A stretch of 64,000 bases of DNA from Pseudomonadota bacterium. Its GTDB lineage: Bacteria > Pseudomonadota > Gammaproteobacteria > Burkholderiales > Thiobacillaceae. This document shows positions 1 to 8,290 of the stretch, piece after piece. The stretch's first letter is position 1; the number at the start of each line of letters is the position of its first letter. The position numbers and the translations under genes are program-made. The notes under the pieces are model-generated. The model saw only the letters and a list, made by a program, of their open reading frames with translations, was not told the DNA's origin and did no database searches. The stretch spans positions 1-64,000 of the forward strand of contig JAUYET010000043.1 of the NCBI GenBank assembly GCA_030691265.1, given 5' to 3'.

Positions 1-141
1 GCAACGCGGCCAGACGGCTCGAAAAGCGTGCAATCGGCCGCGTAGCGGTCTCACCCAAATGGTGAACGTCATCGAAGGCTCTGAACGTAGAGTACATGCG
101 GTCTCTCAAGGGTGGGGGAGCGGTCAACTGAGGTTTCTAGG

Positions 142-339
142 ATGAACGCACCTGCATCGCTTGGTCGGCGAAATCCCATGCTCGCAAATACCGAGCCCAC
201 GGATGAGGAACTGCATCTGGTCATGCGCGAGGCGCGCGATGTCGCGAGACAACGCAAGCAGGCATCCGATGCCTGGATGCTTGACCAGTTGAACCTGGCC
301 GTACGCGAAGCGCAAGAACGGATAGGGTCGCATGTCTGA
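142..339 (+). CDS. small hypothetical protein upstream of zeta-toxin-like kinase (possible antitoxin partner)
   Basis: In-frame ATG at 142 (MNAPASLG...); 3' end overlaps the start of the next ORF, suggesting translational coupling. Confidence 0.5.
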   Translation: MNAPASLGRRNPMLANTEPTDEELHLVMREARDVARQRKQASDAWMLDQLNLAVREAQERIGSHV

Positions 340-940
340 TGAACGAGAAAAGCCGCGTGTCCTGCTGGTCGCGGGACCGAATGGTTCCGGCAAGACCACC
401 ATCACGGAACAAGGCTTGGCGCATGAGTGGTTTGATGGTTGTGAGTACGTCAATCCCGACCTCATTGCGCGTGACGAATTTGGCGACTGGAATTCACCCA
501 CGGCCATAATCAAGGCCGCCACCCTCGCCCAAGCACGCCGCGAACGATGCCTGGAAACGGGCGCCAGTCTGGCTTTCGAGAGTGTATTTTCCGGGCCGGA
601 CAAAGTGGATTTTCTGCGCCGTGCAAAGCAGCGTGGTTACTTCCTCCGGGTTTTCTTCGTTGCCACCATCGACCCGACAATCAACGCCGCACGGGTTGCC
701 CGCCGAGTCATGCAAGGCGGACATGACGTCCCTATCGGCAAGATCATCTCGCGTTACTTCCGATCCATCGCCAACTGTGCTTTGGTGGCGCGCGAAGTGG
801 ATCGCCTCTACCTCTATGACAACTCTATCGAAGGCGATGAAGCGGCATTGGTTCTCCGCGCAGCCGAGGGCAAGATCGTTCGGATGTATCAAGATCCGCC
901 ATGTTGGATGAGTCCTATCGTGGCATCTCTGGAAAGTTGA
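332..940 (+). CDS. zeta-toxin-like P-loop kinase / AAA family ATPase
   Basis: N-terminal Walker A VLLVAGPNGSGKTT followed by YVNPDLIA and FESVFSG, typical of zeta toxin-like kinases. Confidence 0.75.
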   Translation: MSDEREKPRVLLVAGPNGSGKTTITEQGLAHEWFDGCEYVNPDLIARDEFGDWNSPTAIIKAATLAQARRERCLETGASLAFESVFSGPDKVDFLRRAKQRGYFLRVFFVATIDPTINAARVARRVMQGGHDVPIGKIISRYFRSIANCALVAREVDRLYLYDNSIEGDEAALVLRAAEGKIVRMYQDPPCWMSPIVASLES

Positions 941-952
941 CTGGATGCCAAT

Positions 953-1606
953 ATGAGTAAACCCATCGGCCTCCTCGGCGGCACCTTCGACCCCATCCAC
1001 TACGGCCATCTGCGGCTGGCGGAAGAACTGGCCGAGGTGTTGAACATCGGCCAGGTGCGCATCATTCCGGCCGGGCATCCGCCGCATCGCGGCCAGCCGC
1101 GCGCCGCTGCGGTACATCGTCTGGAGATGACGCGGCGGGCGGTGGCGGGCAATCCACGTTTTTTGCTCGATACCCGCGAGATCGACAAAACCGGGCCGTG
1201 TTACAGCGTCGATACGCTGGCTGCGTTGCGCGCCGAACTGCCGCCGGCGACGTCTCTGGTATTGTTCATGGGCGGCGATGCTTTTCTCGGCCTGACCACC
1301 TGGCACGAATGGCGTCGGTTATTCGATCTGGCGCACATCGCCGTCGCACATCGGCCGGGCTATTCGCTGGCCAGTTGGGAAGATGCGCTGCCCGACCCTT
1401 TACGTACCCTGTTGTCCACCCGCCGTTGCGAGCAAGCCGCTGAAATCGCGGAAAAACCCGCCGGCCGGGTATTTCTTCACACCATCACGCAACTCGATAT
1501 TTCCGCCAGCCAGATTCGTGACCGCGCCCTGCGCGGCAAAAGTCTGCGTTATTTATTGCCCGAACCCGTCATCGATTACATCAACGAGAACCATCTCTAT
1601 GTCTGA
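953..1606 (+). CDS. nadD: nicotinate-nucleotide adenylyltransferase
   Basis: MSKPIGLLGGTFDPIHYGHLRLAEE and ISASQIRDR motifs; followed by rsfS. Confidence 0.95.
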   Translation: MSKPIGLLGGTFDPIHYGHLRLAEELAEVLNIGQVRIIPAGHPPHRGQPRAAAVHRLEMTRRAVAGNPRFLLDTREIDKTGPCYSVDTLAALRAELPPATSLVLFMGGDAFLGLTTWHEWRRLFDLAHIAVAHRPGYSLASWEDALPDPLRTLLSTRRCEQAAEIAEKPAGRVFLHTITQLDISASQIRDRALRGKSLRYLLPEPVIDYINENHLYV

Positions 1607-1955
1607 ACACCTCACTTCCGAACAACTCGTAAAAATCGCCATCGCCGCGCTGGAGGACATCAAGGGCAAGGAGATCACCGTGCTCGATGTCAGCCACCTC
1701 ACCTCGCTGTTCGACAAGATGATCGTCGCCAGCGGCGACTCCACCCGGCAAGTAAGATCCCTCGCCGATAACGTCCAGAAAAAGCTGAAAGAAGCCGGCG
1801 CCGAAATCATCGGCATGGAAGGCGAACAGGTCGGCGAATGGGTGCTGGTCGATGCCGGCGGGGTCGTGGTGCATGTCATGCACCCCACCGTGCGCCTGCA
1901 TTACAACCTGGAAGAACTCTGGGGCGCGGCGCGCAAGGCGCGCGAGCATCACTGA
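1599..1955 (+). CDS. rsfS: ribosome silencing factor RsfS
   Basis: ATG at 1599 (MSEHLTSEQLVKIAIAALEDIKGKEITVLDV), overlaps nadD 3' end; canonical nadD-rsfS order. Confidence 0.93.
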   Translation: MSEHLTSEQLVKIAIAALEDIKGKEITVLDVSHLTSLFDKMIVASGDSTRQVRSLADNVQKKLKEAGAEIIGMEGEQVGEWVLVDAGGVVVHVMHPTVRLHYNLEELWGAARKAREHH

Positions 1956-1986
1956 ACCGGCCCTGGACCGGACGTGAAAATCCGCC

Positions 1987-2526
1987 ATGCACGATAGTCA
2001 GGAAATCCTCGATTTCTGGTTTTCGCCCGCTATCGGCAAGCACTGGTTTTCCTCTACGCCCGCCCTGGACGCCGAAATCAAACTCCGTTTCGAGAACGTC
2101 TGGCGACGCGCGGCCGCCGGTGAACTGGATGCCTGGACGCAAACCCCCGATGGGGCGCTGGCCCTGCTCATCGTCCTGGACCAGTTTCCCCTGAACATGT
2201 ACCGCGGCGAGCCGGCAGCATTTGCCAGCGAGCAAAAGGCCGTGGCGGTATCCCGAATGTCGGTGGAGCAGGGCTTTCACAACGGCATGCCCGATGACCG
2301 CCGGCTGTTTATCTTCATGCCGCTGATGCATAGCGAGAATCCGGACGACCAGAACCTGTCCGTCGAACTTTTTCGGACTGCCGGCATGGACCCCCGTTGG
2401 CCCGAACATCACAGGGGCATCATTCAGCGCTTCGGCCGCTTCCCCCATCGCAACGCCATCCTCGGCCGGGAAAGCAGGCAGGAAGAACTGAACTATCTTG
2501 CCTCCGATGAAGCATTCAAGGGCTGA
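1987..2526 (+). CDS. DUF924 family protein
   Basis: ILDFWFSPAIGKHWF...LLIVLDQFPLNMYRG...MPLMHSE typical of DUF924. Confidence 0.85.
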   Translation: MHDSQEILDFWFSPAIGKHWFSSTPALDAEIKLRFENVWRRAAAGELDAWTQTPDGALALLIVLDQFPLNMYRGEPAAFASEQKAVAVSRMSVEQGFHNGMPDDRRLFIFMPLMHSENPDDQNLSVELFRTAGMDPRWPEHHRGIIQRFGRFPHRNAILGRESRQEELNYLASDEAFKG

Positions 2527-2763
2527 TTAGACAAGCGGCTGCTCGGGAATCAAACCGAGCAAAGATTTCCACTGAGAATTTCGGAAAAACCGTGCCCCGG
2601 CTCGTCCTGACGGGAGGCCCCCATTGCGGCAAAAAGTCGATCTCGGGCGCCCCTGTTGAATGTTTTCAATGCAGTGGCCTATGACATCCATGGTTGCAAA
2701 AAGCAAAACCAACTAATAGTATCAACAAACTTTTGTTTATTATCTTGGTTAAAGGAGGTATTC

Positions 2764-3945
2764 GTGCTCCACAGCTACGCTTTCTCCAACTTCCAGTCGT
2801 TCCGCGAGCGAACTGAAGTCGACCTTACGCTGAGCCGCAAGGTGACGCTGACCGACTGGATGGCCGACACGCCTACTGGCGAGCGGGTTTCCAAGCTGAT
2901 GGCCGTGATCGGTCCCAATGGCAGCGGTAAGACAGCCTTGTTGAAACCCATGGCGTTCATGTCATGGTTTATCGGCCAGTCGTTCCAGCAGCCGCCGGAT
3001 GCCAATATCCCTGTCACTCCCCACTTCACCGCGCCGAACGAGCCTAGTGAGTTTGAGGTCGTGGCGGATTTCGACGGCACGCTATGGCGCTATGTGCTGC
3101 GCTGCACTCCGGAACGGGTGTTGCATGAGGCGCTGTACCAAAAGCGGGAGCGCTTCGGCTACGTCTTCGTGCGCGACTGGGACGCCGAGGCAAAATCCTA
3201 TGTTGTGAAGCAGCAGGATTTCGGTCTGCCTGCCCAGGAGGCGCGCAAGGTTCGCCCAAATGTGTCGCTGATCTCCTGGGCGGCTCAGTTCGGCGTTCCA
3301 TTGGCGACGCGCATCGTGGCGTCTTATGTCGTCACCAACGTGAATGTGTTGGGTCGTCTGTCTATGGGTGAACAGGTCATGTTGGTTGCCGCGCGACATT
3401 TCTCGGACCATCCAGATCAGCGAGAACGGATGGATCGATTGCTTTCCGCATGGGACCTCGGTCTGTCCGGCGTTGAGTTGCAGGAGGTTCCCATCAACAA
3501 CCCTCAGGAGCCCGGCCAGACAGTCTGGATGCCTTTCGGCAGACACCGGAGTCGTGATACTGAAGTCCGGCTCCCCTTCGCCTTGGAGTCCAGCGGCACC
3601 CAAGGCGCATTCGTCCTCTTGGCCAGGCTGTTGGAGGCCTTGGAGATCGGTGGTCTGGCCGTCATCGACGAATTCGAGAATGACCTGCACCCCCACATGC
3701 TGGAACCTATCCTGGACCTGTTCGCCAATCCCGCGACCAACCCGCAGCAGGCGCAGCTTCTGTTCACCTGCCACGCCATGGAGGTGTTGAACCTGGTCCA
3801 CAAATCGCAGGTGATGTTGGTCCAGAAGAACACTGACTGCGAGAGCACGGCAAGTCGTATGGATGCGGTAACGGGTATCCGCAGCGACGATAATTTCTAC
3901 GCCAAATACATGGCGGGCGCTTACGGCGCCGTGCCCGAGTTTTGA
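2764..3945 (+). CDS. AAA family ATPase (RloA/AbiL-like, OLD/RecF-type P-loop)
   Basis: GTG start at 2764 preceded by AAAGGAGGT; YAFSNFQSFRERTEV N-terminus, GPNGSGKTALLK Walker A, GLAVIDEFENDLHPHMLEPIL Walker B. Confidence 0.8.
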   Translation: MLHSYAFSNFQSFRERTEVDLTLSRKVTLTDWMADTPTGERVSKLMAVIGPNGSGKTALLKPMAFMSWFIGQSFQQPPDANIPVTPHFTAPNEPSEFEVVADFDGTLWRYVLRCTPERVLHEALYQKRERFGYVFVRDWDAEAKSYVVKQQDFGLPAQEARKVRPNVSLISWAAQFGVPLATRIVASYVVTNVNVLGRLSMGEQVMLVAARHFSDHPDQRERMDRLLSAWDLGLSGVELQEVPINNPQEPGQTVWMPFGRHRSRDTEVRLPFALESSGTQGAFVLLARLLEALEIGGLAVIDEFENDLHPHMLEPILDLFANPATNPQQAQLLFTCHAMEVLNLVHKSQVMLVQKNTDCESTASRMDAVTGIRSDDNFYAKYMAGAYGAVPEF

Positions 3946-4454
3946 GCGGGCTGCACATGGCAGTCTGGAAAGCCCAGCGCACACTGTTGATCGTGGGGGA
4001 GGGCCGCCACGAGGAGGCGTTCCTGAATCATGTGAAGCAGCTCTATGCGCCGCGTGGTTGTGGTTTATCAGTATCGATCAAGAATGCCCGTGGCAAGGGT
4101 GCCAAGCATGTGGTCGACTGGACCATCCGGCAGGCAGCCAACACGGCTTACGACAGCGTCGCCGCGATGCTGGACACAGACCAGGACTGGTCGCTGGCGG
4201 TAGAGAAGCAGGCACGAGCGAAAAAGATTCAGGTTCTGGCGTCAAAGCCTTGTTTTGACGCAGTCATGCTGAGATTGCTGGGAAAACATCCTGTGGACGA
4301 CGCCAAGGCCTTGAAACAGCTACTGGCTCCTTACCTGAATAACGACCCTACCCAGCGCAAGAACTATGCAGACCATTTCGGGAAGGGCTGCCTGGAAGCT
4401 GGACGTGGGCACGAGCCGACTATCGACGCTCTGCTCAAATTGCTTGGCGCATAA
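3942..4454 (+). CDS. RloB-like protein (Toprim-type nuclease partner)
   Basis: TLLIVGEGRHEEAFLNHVK... AMLDTDQDW; overlaps 3' end of AAA ATPase ORF. Confidence 0.65.
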   Translation: MSGLHMAVWKAQRTLLIVGEGRHEEAFLNHVKQLYAPRGCGLSVSIKNARGKGAKHVVDWTIRQAANTAYDSVAAMLDTDQDWSLAVEKQARAKKIQVLASKPCFDAVMLRLLGKHPVDDAKALKQLLAPYLNNDPTQRKNYADHFGKGCLEAGRGHEPTIDALLKLLGA

Positions 4455-4506
4455 GCATTAGCAGTTCTTGAGAAGTACAGCAGCATGAGTAACCAGGGGG
4501 CATGCC

Positions 4507-4560
4507 ATGAAAACTCAGGAATACGCCGTCAACCAATACCTGATCGAGAGTGTCTGGCCA
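4507..4560 (+). pseudogene. possible N-terminal stub of a DUF262 (GmrSD-like) protein
   Basis: MKTQEYAVNQYLIESV resembles the conserved N-terminus of DUF262 proteins, then similarity ends abruptly. Confidence 0.35.
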
Positions 4561-4587
4561 TTTTCAGCAGCAGCTTCCTGCTACCGA

Positions 4588-4613
4588 AAAAAACGGGCCG
4601 CAGCCCGTTTTTC
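4588..4613. terminator. bidirectional hairpin terminator
   Basis: aaaaaacgggc-cgca-gcccgttttt. Confidence 0.8.
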
Positions 4614-4632
4614 ATTACGCGGAACCGTTGGC

Positions 4633-6480
4633 TCAGTGCGCTTGCACGCCGGGGCCGAAGAAGCGGTAGCCCATGCGCATCTGGCGGCTGAGTTGCAGAC
4701 GCTTCTGGTCGGTTGCCGTGCTGAAGCTGGCGGCGATACCGTTGTAAGCCTTGTCGGCCCAGGCGCCGTCCATCAGCAGATCGGCCACGCCTTCGGCCCA
4801 GCGCAGTTTGTCGTTGACGGAAGACAGATGACCGCCGCAGGCATCCATCAGCGGGGCGATCTCGGAGGCCGGCAATTCGTAAGCCTTCAGGCGGTTGGCC
4901 AATTGCACGCACTGGTCGCCGTTGGCGCAGGCTTCGGCGGCCTTGGCGAACAGCGCATTGGCGGCGGTGTTGTCGCCGATGTCGCGATACAGCTTGGCGG
5001 TGTGCGCCAGCGCGTAATGATCCTTGGCGCGGTTGGCGGCGTCATTGAGCAGTTTCGCGGCCATGGCGGAGTCGCCCAGCGCGGTCTGCACGGTTTCCGC
5101 CATCTTGGTGTAGTCGTAGGCGCTGTCGCCGAGCGTGCGTTCTTCCACGAACACGCGGGCGCGGGCCGTACCGTATTCGGTGTCTTGCAGTTCGCTGGCG
5201 CAGGTCAGCACGATCTCGCGGAACCAGACGAAGTCGGCGGCGTTGGCCACGCTTTCATCGAGCAGCTTGCCCAGCCAGTGCTTGTCGCCCAGACGGTCGA
5301 CGCCGAGGATCAGCGACTTGAAACGGGCGAAATGGAAGCCGCCTTCTGCGCGCATCTGGGTTTCCGCCAGGCCCAGCACCTTGCCGGCGTAAGCGGCGTC
5401 GTCCAGGTCGGCCATGATGCGGTCGGCCAGCTCGATGAACTGTTTGACCGTCTTGCACTTGGCTTCTTCGTTTTGCAGTTCGACGTATTTGGCCTGGTTG
5501 GCTTCGCGCTTGACCAACTTGGCTTTGACGCGCTCGATGCGGACCGTGTCGTTAGCGAGGGACTTCTCCACCGCTTCCACGACCTTGCGCATATCGATCA
5601 GGTTGCCGACGGCTTCTTCAGCTTTGGTCAGCATGTCGGCGGCGCTGGCGGCATCGCCGGCGGCAGCGCAGGCGTCGGCCAACTGAATCAACTCGCCGCT
5701 GGCGGTCGCCAAGGCGCCGCCCTTGGCCAGCACCGCTTTGGCGAATTCCGGGTTGCCGCTTGCGGCGGCCAGCACCTGCATCAGGGCGGTGAAGTCCTTG
5801 GCGGAATCGAGCGCTTTGTCGTACAGCGCGCCGGCGGCGGCCGGGTCGATTTCGTTCATCGCGCCGGACAGTGCGATCAGATCGGCCGGGCTGCCATATT
5901 TGGCTGCGCCCTCGTTGATGATTTCGACGCCCTTGGCTTTGTCACTGCCTGCAACCAGTTTGGCGAGGCGGGCGAAGTCGCCGGCGCGGCCGCACTTGGT
6001 TTTGATCTTGTCGATGATCTGACCGAGCAACGCGGCGTCGTTCAACTCGGCAACCACCGCGGCCAGGCCATACAGCTCCTCGGTGGCGGAAACTTCCTTC
6101 AGCGCGCCAGCCAGCGCCTTGGCGGCGGCAGCGGCATCGCTGAGCGCGAGCCACTGACCCATGCCGACAGCCACTTTTTCGCTGCCGTCCATCGCGAAAT
6201 CGGCGCCTTGACCGAGCATGTCCTTGGCCTTGCCGGCATCGCCCAGAGCCTGATAACCGATGGCCAGCGCGACGAAATCCTTGGTGAACATGGCGTCGCC
6301 CGCGACCTTGTCGAGCGCCGCTTTCGCGCCGGCATCGCCGGTAAAGGCGGCGCTGTTCAGCAGTTCCTTGGCGTAGCCCATATCGGCCGGCGCTTCGAAA
6401 GCATCGCGGGCGATGGCGAACAGAGCAGCGGCGCTGGTGCAAGCCGCAGCCTTTGCAGCGAGGGTGTCGCGGGTGGCCAT
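4633..6480 (-). CDS. large Ala-rich alpha-helical repeat protein, uncharacterised
   Basis: 615 aa, repeated TPR-like blocks (ALGDAGKAKDMLGQGA, DIGDNTAANALFAKAAEACA), no signal peptide; ATG preceded by AGGAGTTATCTC; the + strand ORF 4507-6504 is its shadow. Confidence 0.85.
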   Translation of the reverse strand: MATRDTLAAKAAACTSAAALFAIARDAFEAPADMGYAKELLNSAAFTGDAGAKAALDKVAGDAMFTKDFVALAIGYQALGDAGKAKDMLGQGADFAMDGSEKVAVGMGQWLALSDAAAAAKALAGALKEVSATEELYGLAAVVAELNDAALLGQIIDKIKTKCGRAGDFARLAKLVAGSDKAKGVEIINEGAAKYGSPADLIALSGAMNEIDPAAAGALYDKALDSAKDFTALMQVLAAASGNPEFAKAVLAKGGALATASGELIQLADACAAAGDAASAADMLTKAEEAVGNLIDMRKVVEAVEKSLANDTVRIERVKAKLVKREANQAKYVELQNEEAKCKTVKQFIELADRIMADLDDAAYAGKVLGLAETQMRAEGGFHFARFKSLILGVDRLGDKHWLGKLLDESVANAADFVWFREIVLTCASELQDTEYGTARARVFVEERTLGDSAYDYTKMAETVQTALGDSAMAAKLLNDAANRAKDHYALAHTAKLYRDIGDNTAANALFAKAAEACANGDQCVQLANRLKAYELPASEIAPLMDACGGHLSSVNDKLRWAEGVADLLMDGAWADKAYNGIAASFSTATDQKRLQLSRQMRMGYRFFGPGVQAH

Positions 6481-6748
6481 GAGATAACTCCTAGAAATTT
6501 TTGAAGACGGGATAGTGGGGAAGGCGAAAATATCGCGCGATATTACCGACGCCTCTCCCCCTTGTCAGCGCGGCTTTGTTTATGGGCGCATGACGCGAGT
6601 TTATGGGTAATTTGAACAACAAACTGGCAGGTTTTGGCTTGTCCGACTTTAGGCTCGCCGTTCTCAAGGACGAAGTGAAACAACTGGCCCCGACTTCCTG
6701 CCATGGCAGGAAGCGCTGGCGCACTCCAGTTACGCGAAGACGGACAGC

Positions 6749-6913
6749 CTAGTGTGGTGTTGCACGCTATCCGGCCCATAAAAAGGCGTCTTTTCGGCCA
6801 GAGCTGCGTTGCAAATCCTCGCCATAGCTGGGCTATGGCTGTGGTTTGCGCCTTGCTCTGACCAAAAATCCATCCTTTTTATTTGGGCCGTCAAGCGTGC
6901 AACACCACACTAG
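6749..6913. repeat. ~165 bp near-complete palindrome / MITE-like element
   Basis: 20-bp perfect terminal inverted repeats CTAGTGTGGTGTTGCACGCT (6749-6768 / 6894-6913), dyad core CCATAGCTGGGCTATG. Confidence 0.85.
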
Positions 6914-7319
6914 TCACGGCTCCCGTCCTGTCGTTGTATGAAAAAACCGGGGAAATGTGCCGGTATTCGCTCGCGGCGATCATGGCGCGAGCGGTATCCG
7001 TCCAGGTGATGTCGGCCATATACAGCCCGTCGCCCTCGCGCCATTCCAGGCGCTTGAACCATCCCGCTACGGGAACGGGCTTTCCGTTCGCGCCTGAGTT
7101 GATGGACTGGTGTTCATAGTCAATCAGCCAGTCAGATGAACCAATCGGCTTGAGGGCCGGCAAGGCGGCGGCGATGCTGGCATCAATCAGCCATCCGGAA
7201 AGGCCAGATGGACGCCCATCATGGGCGCGGAATGCGCCAGATGGCAGGATGCGCACGGCTGCCCCCGAATTGAGGGCGGACGGGCTGATATTGGCTTTGG
7301 GGGCTGTGGTTGCGGTCAT
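6891..7319 (-). pseudogene. truncated Mu-like phage protease (gpI-like) fragment
   Basis: AAVRILPSGAFRAHDGRP...WLIDYEHQ...GWFKRLEWREGDGLYMADITWTDTARAMIAASEYRHISPVFSYN; reading frame ends inside the palindromic element. Confidence 0.75.
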
Positions 7320-7321
7320 GC

Positions 7322-7546
7322 TTAGGCGGCCTCAGCCTGTACGTCAGAAACATTGATTCCCAGCTCTTGCAGTTGATAAACGATCTCGCCCTCGTGTTCA
7401 ATCAGGGCAGCAACTTGAGATTGTTTATCGGCAATGATGCGGCGCATTTCGGCGCGGGTGGGTCCGATGGACTCATGTTTTATTTTGGAATAGCCCAGTT
7501 CTTCGGGCGTGATGGTCTCCAACACTTCCGCCAGCGCCGGGCCCAA
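7322..7546 (-). CDS. phage-remnant hypothetical protein upstream of the truncated protease
   Basis: Same strand and directly adjacent to the Mu-like protease fragment. Confidence 0.35.
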   Translation of the reverse strand: MGPALAEVLETITPEELGYSKIKHESIGPTRAEMRRIIADKQSQVAALIEHEGEIVYQLQELGINVSDVQAEAA

Positions 7547-7576
7547 GCCACTTCACTGGGCGTGAAGCAGGGAAAG

Positions 7577-7958
7577 AAGTGGAGTTGGCCGATAAGCCGG
7601 GTTCTGTCGTGGACAGTCATTCATCTGGGACGATGGTCGCCCATCGCCTCAAGCAGCCTACCCGCAGACTTCGGCGAGCCGCCGATGTTAAAAAACGCGC
7701 CTGCCTATTTGGCTTTGCTCCGAGTGGGGTTTACCTTGCCGTCCGTGTTGCCACGTCCGCGGTGAGCTCTTACCTCGCCATTTCAACCTTGCCTGATCTG
7801 GTCTTGCGACCAGCCATCGGCGGTATTTTTTCTGTTGCACTTTCCGTCGCCTTGGGTCTTTCGACTTATAGCGCCCAGGCGTTACCTGGCACTCTGCCCT
7901 ATGGAGCCCGGACTTTCCTCTACGCGGCGAACCGCGCAGCGACTGCCTGGCCAACTCC
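7577..7958 (-). ncRNA. rnpB: RNase P RNA (class A)
   Basis: Minus strand GGAGTTGGCCAGGCAGTCGC...GAGGAAAGTCCGGGCTCC...TGTCCACGACAGAACCCGGCTTATCGGCCAACTCC; P1 ends pair. Confidence 0.93.
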
Positions 7959-7982
7959 GGGGTGGAGTATAGGGGCTAGCGG

Positions 7983-8048
7983 CCTGTCGGGCTTTGGAAT
8001 CGTCGGCGGCAAATCGACCGCGACAACCAAAGTTCGACTCGATGACAG
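7983..8048. repeat. partial copy of the palindromic element found in hemD
   Basis: Reverse complement of 7983-8022 matches 52652-52691 at 38/40 positions by eye. Confidence 0.85.
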
Positions 8049-8290
8049 ACCTCGTCCTGAACGGGTGACACATGACCGGCAAGATGACGGTTTGCGGCAG
8101 GGTGGCTGAACGAGGAGCGCATGGAGGGGCGTAGCCGTGGCGGCGCGCCAATCTAGATCAGCATGCCGTTCTTGATTGGCCAAGAGTGAAGTTATAGTGT
8201 GCGCTGTGGTTCCTGATTTTGCCGTACCCGGTACATCCTGCTTCGGGGTGTGGCGACACTCAACAAATCAATTCTAGGTAAGGTATTTTT

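Noticed and set aside
4507-6504. 665-aa plus-strand ORF opposite the Ala-rich protein
   Set aside because: Antisense shadow ORF in GC-rich DNA; the minus-strand ORF has an RBS, coherent helical repeats and a terminator. Only the first ~16 codons look meaningful (DUF262-like stub).
7579-8183. Several ORFs overlapping rnpB
   Set aside because: Region is the structured RNase P RNA; ORFs are coincidental.
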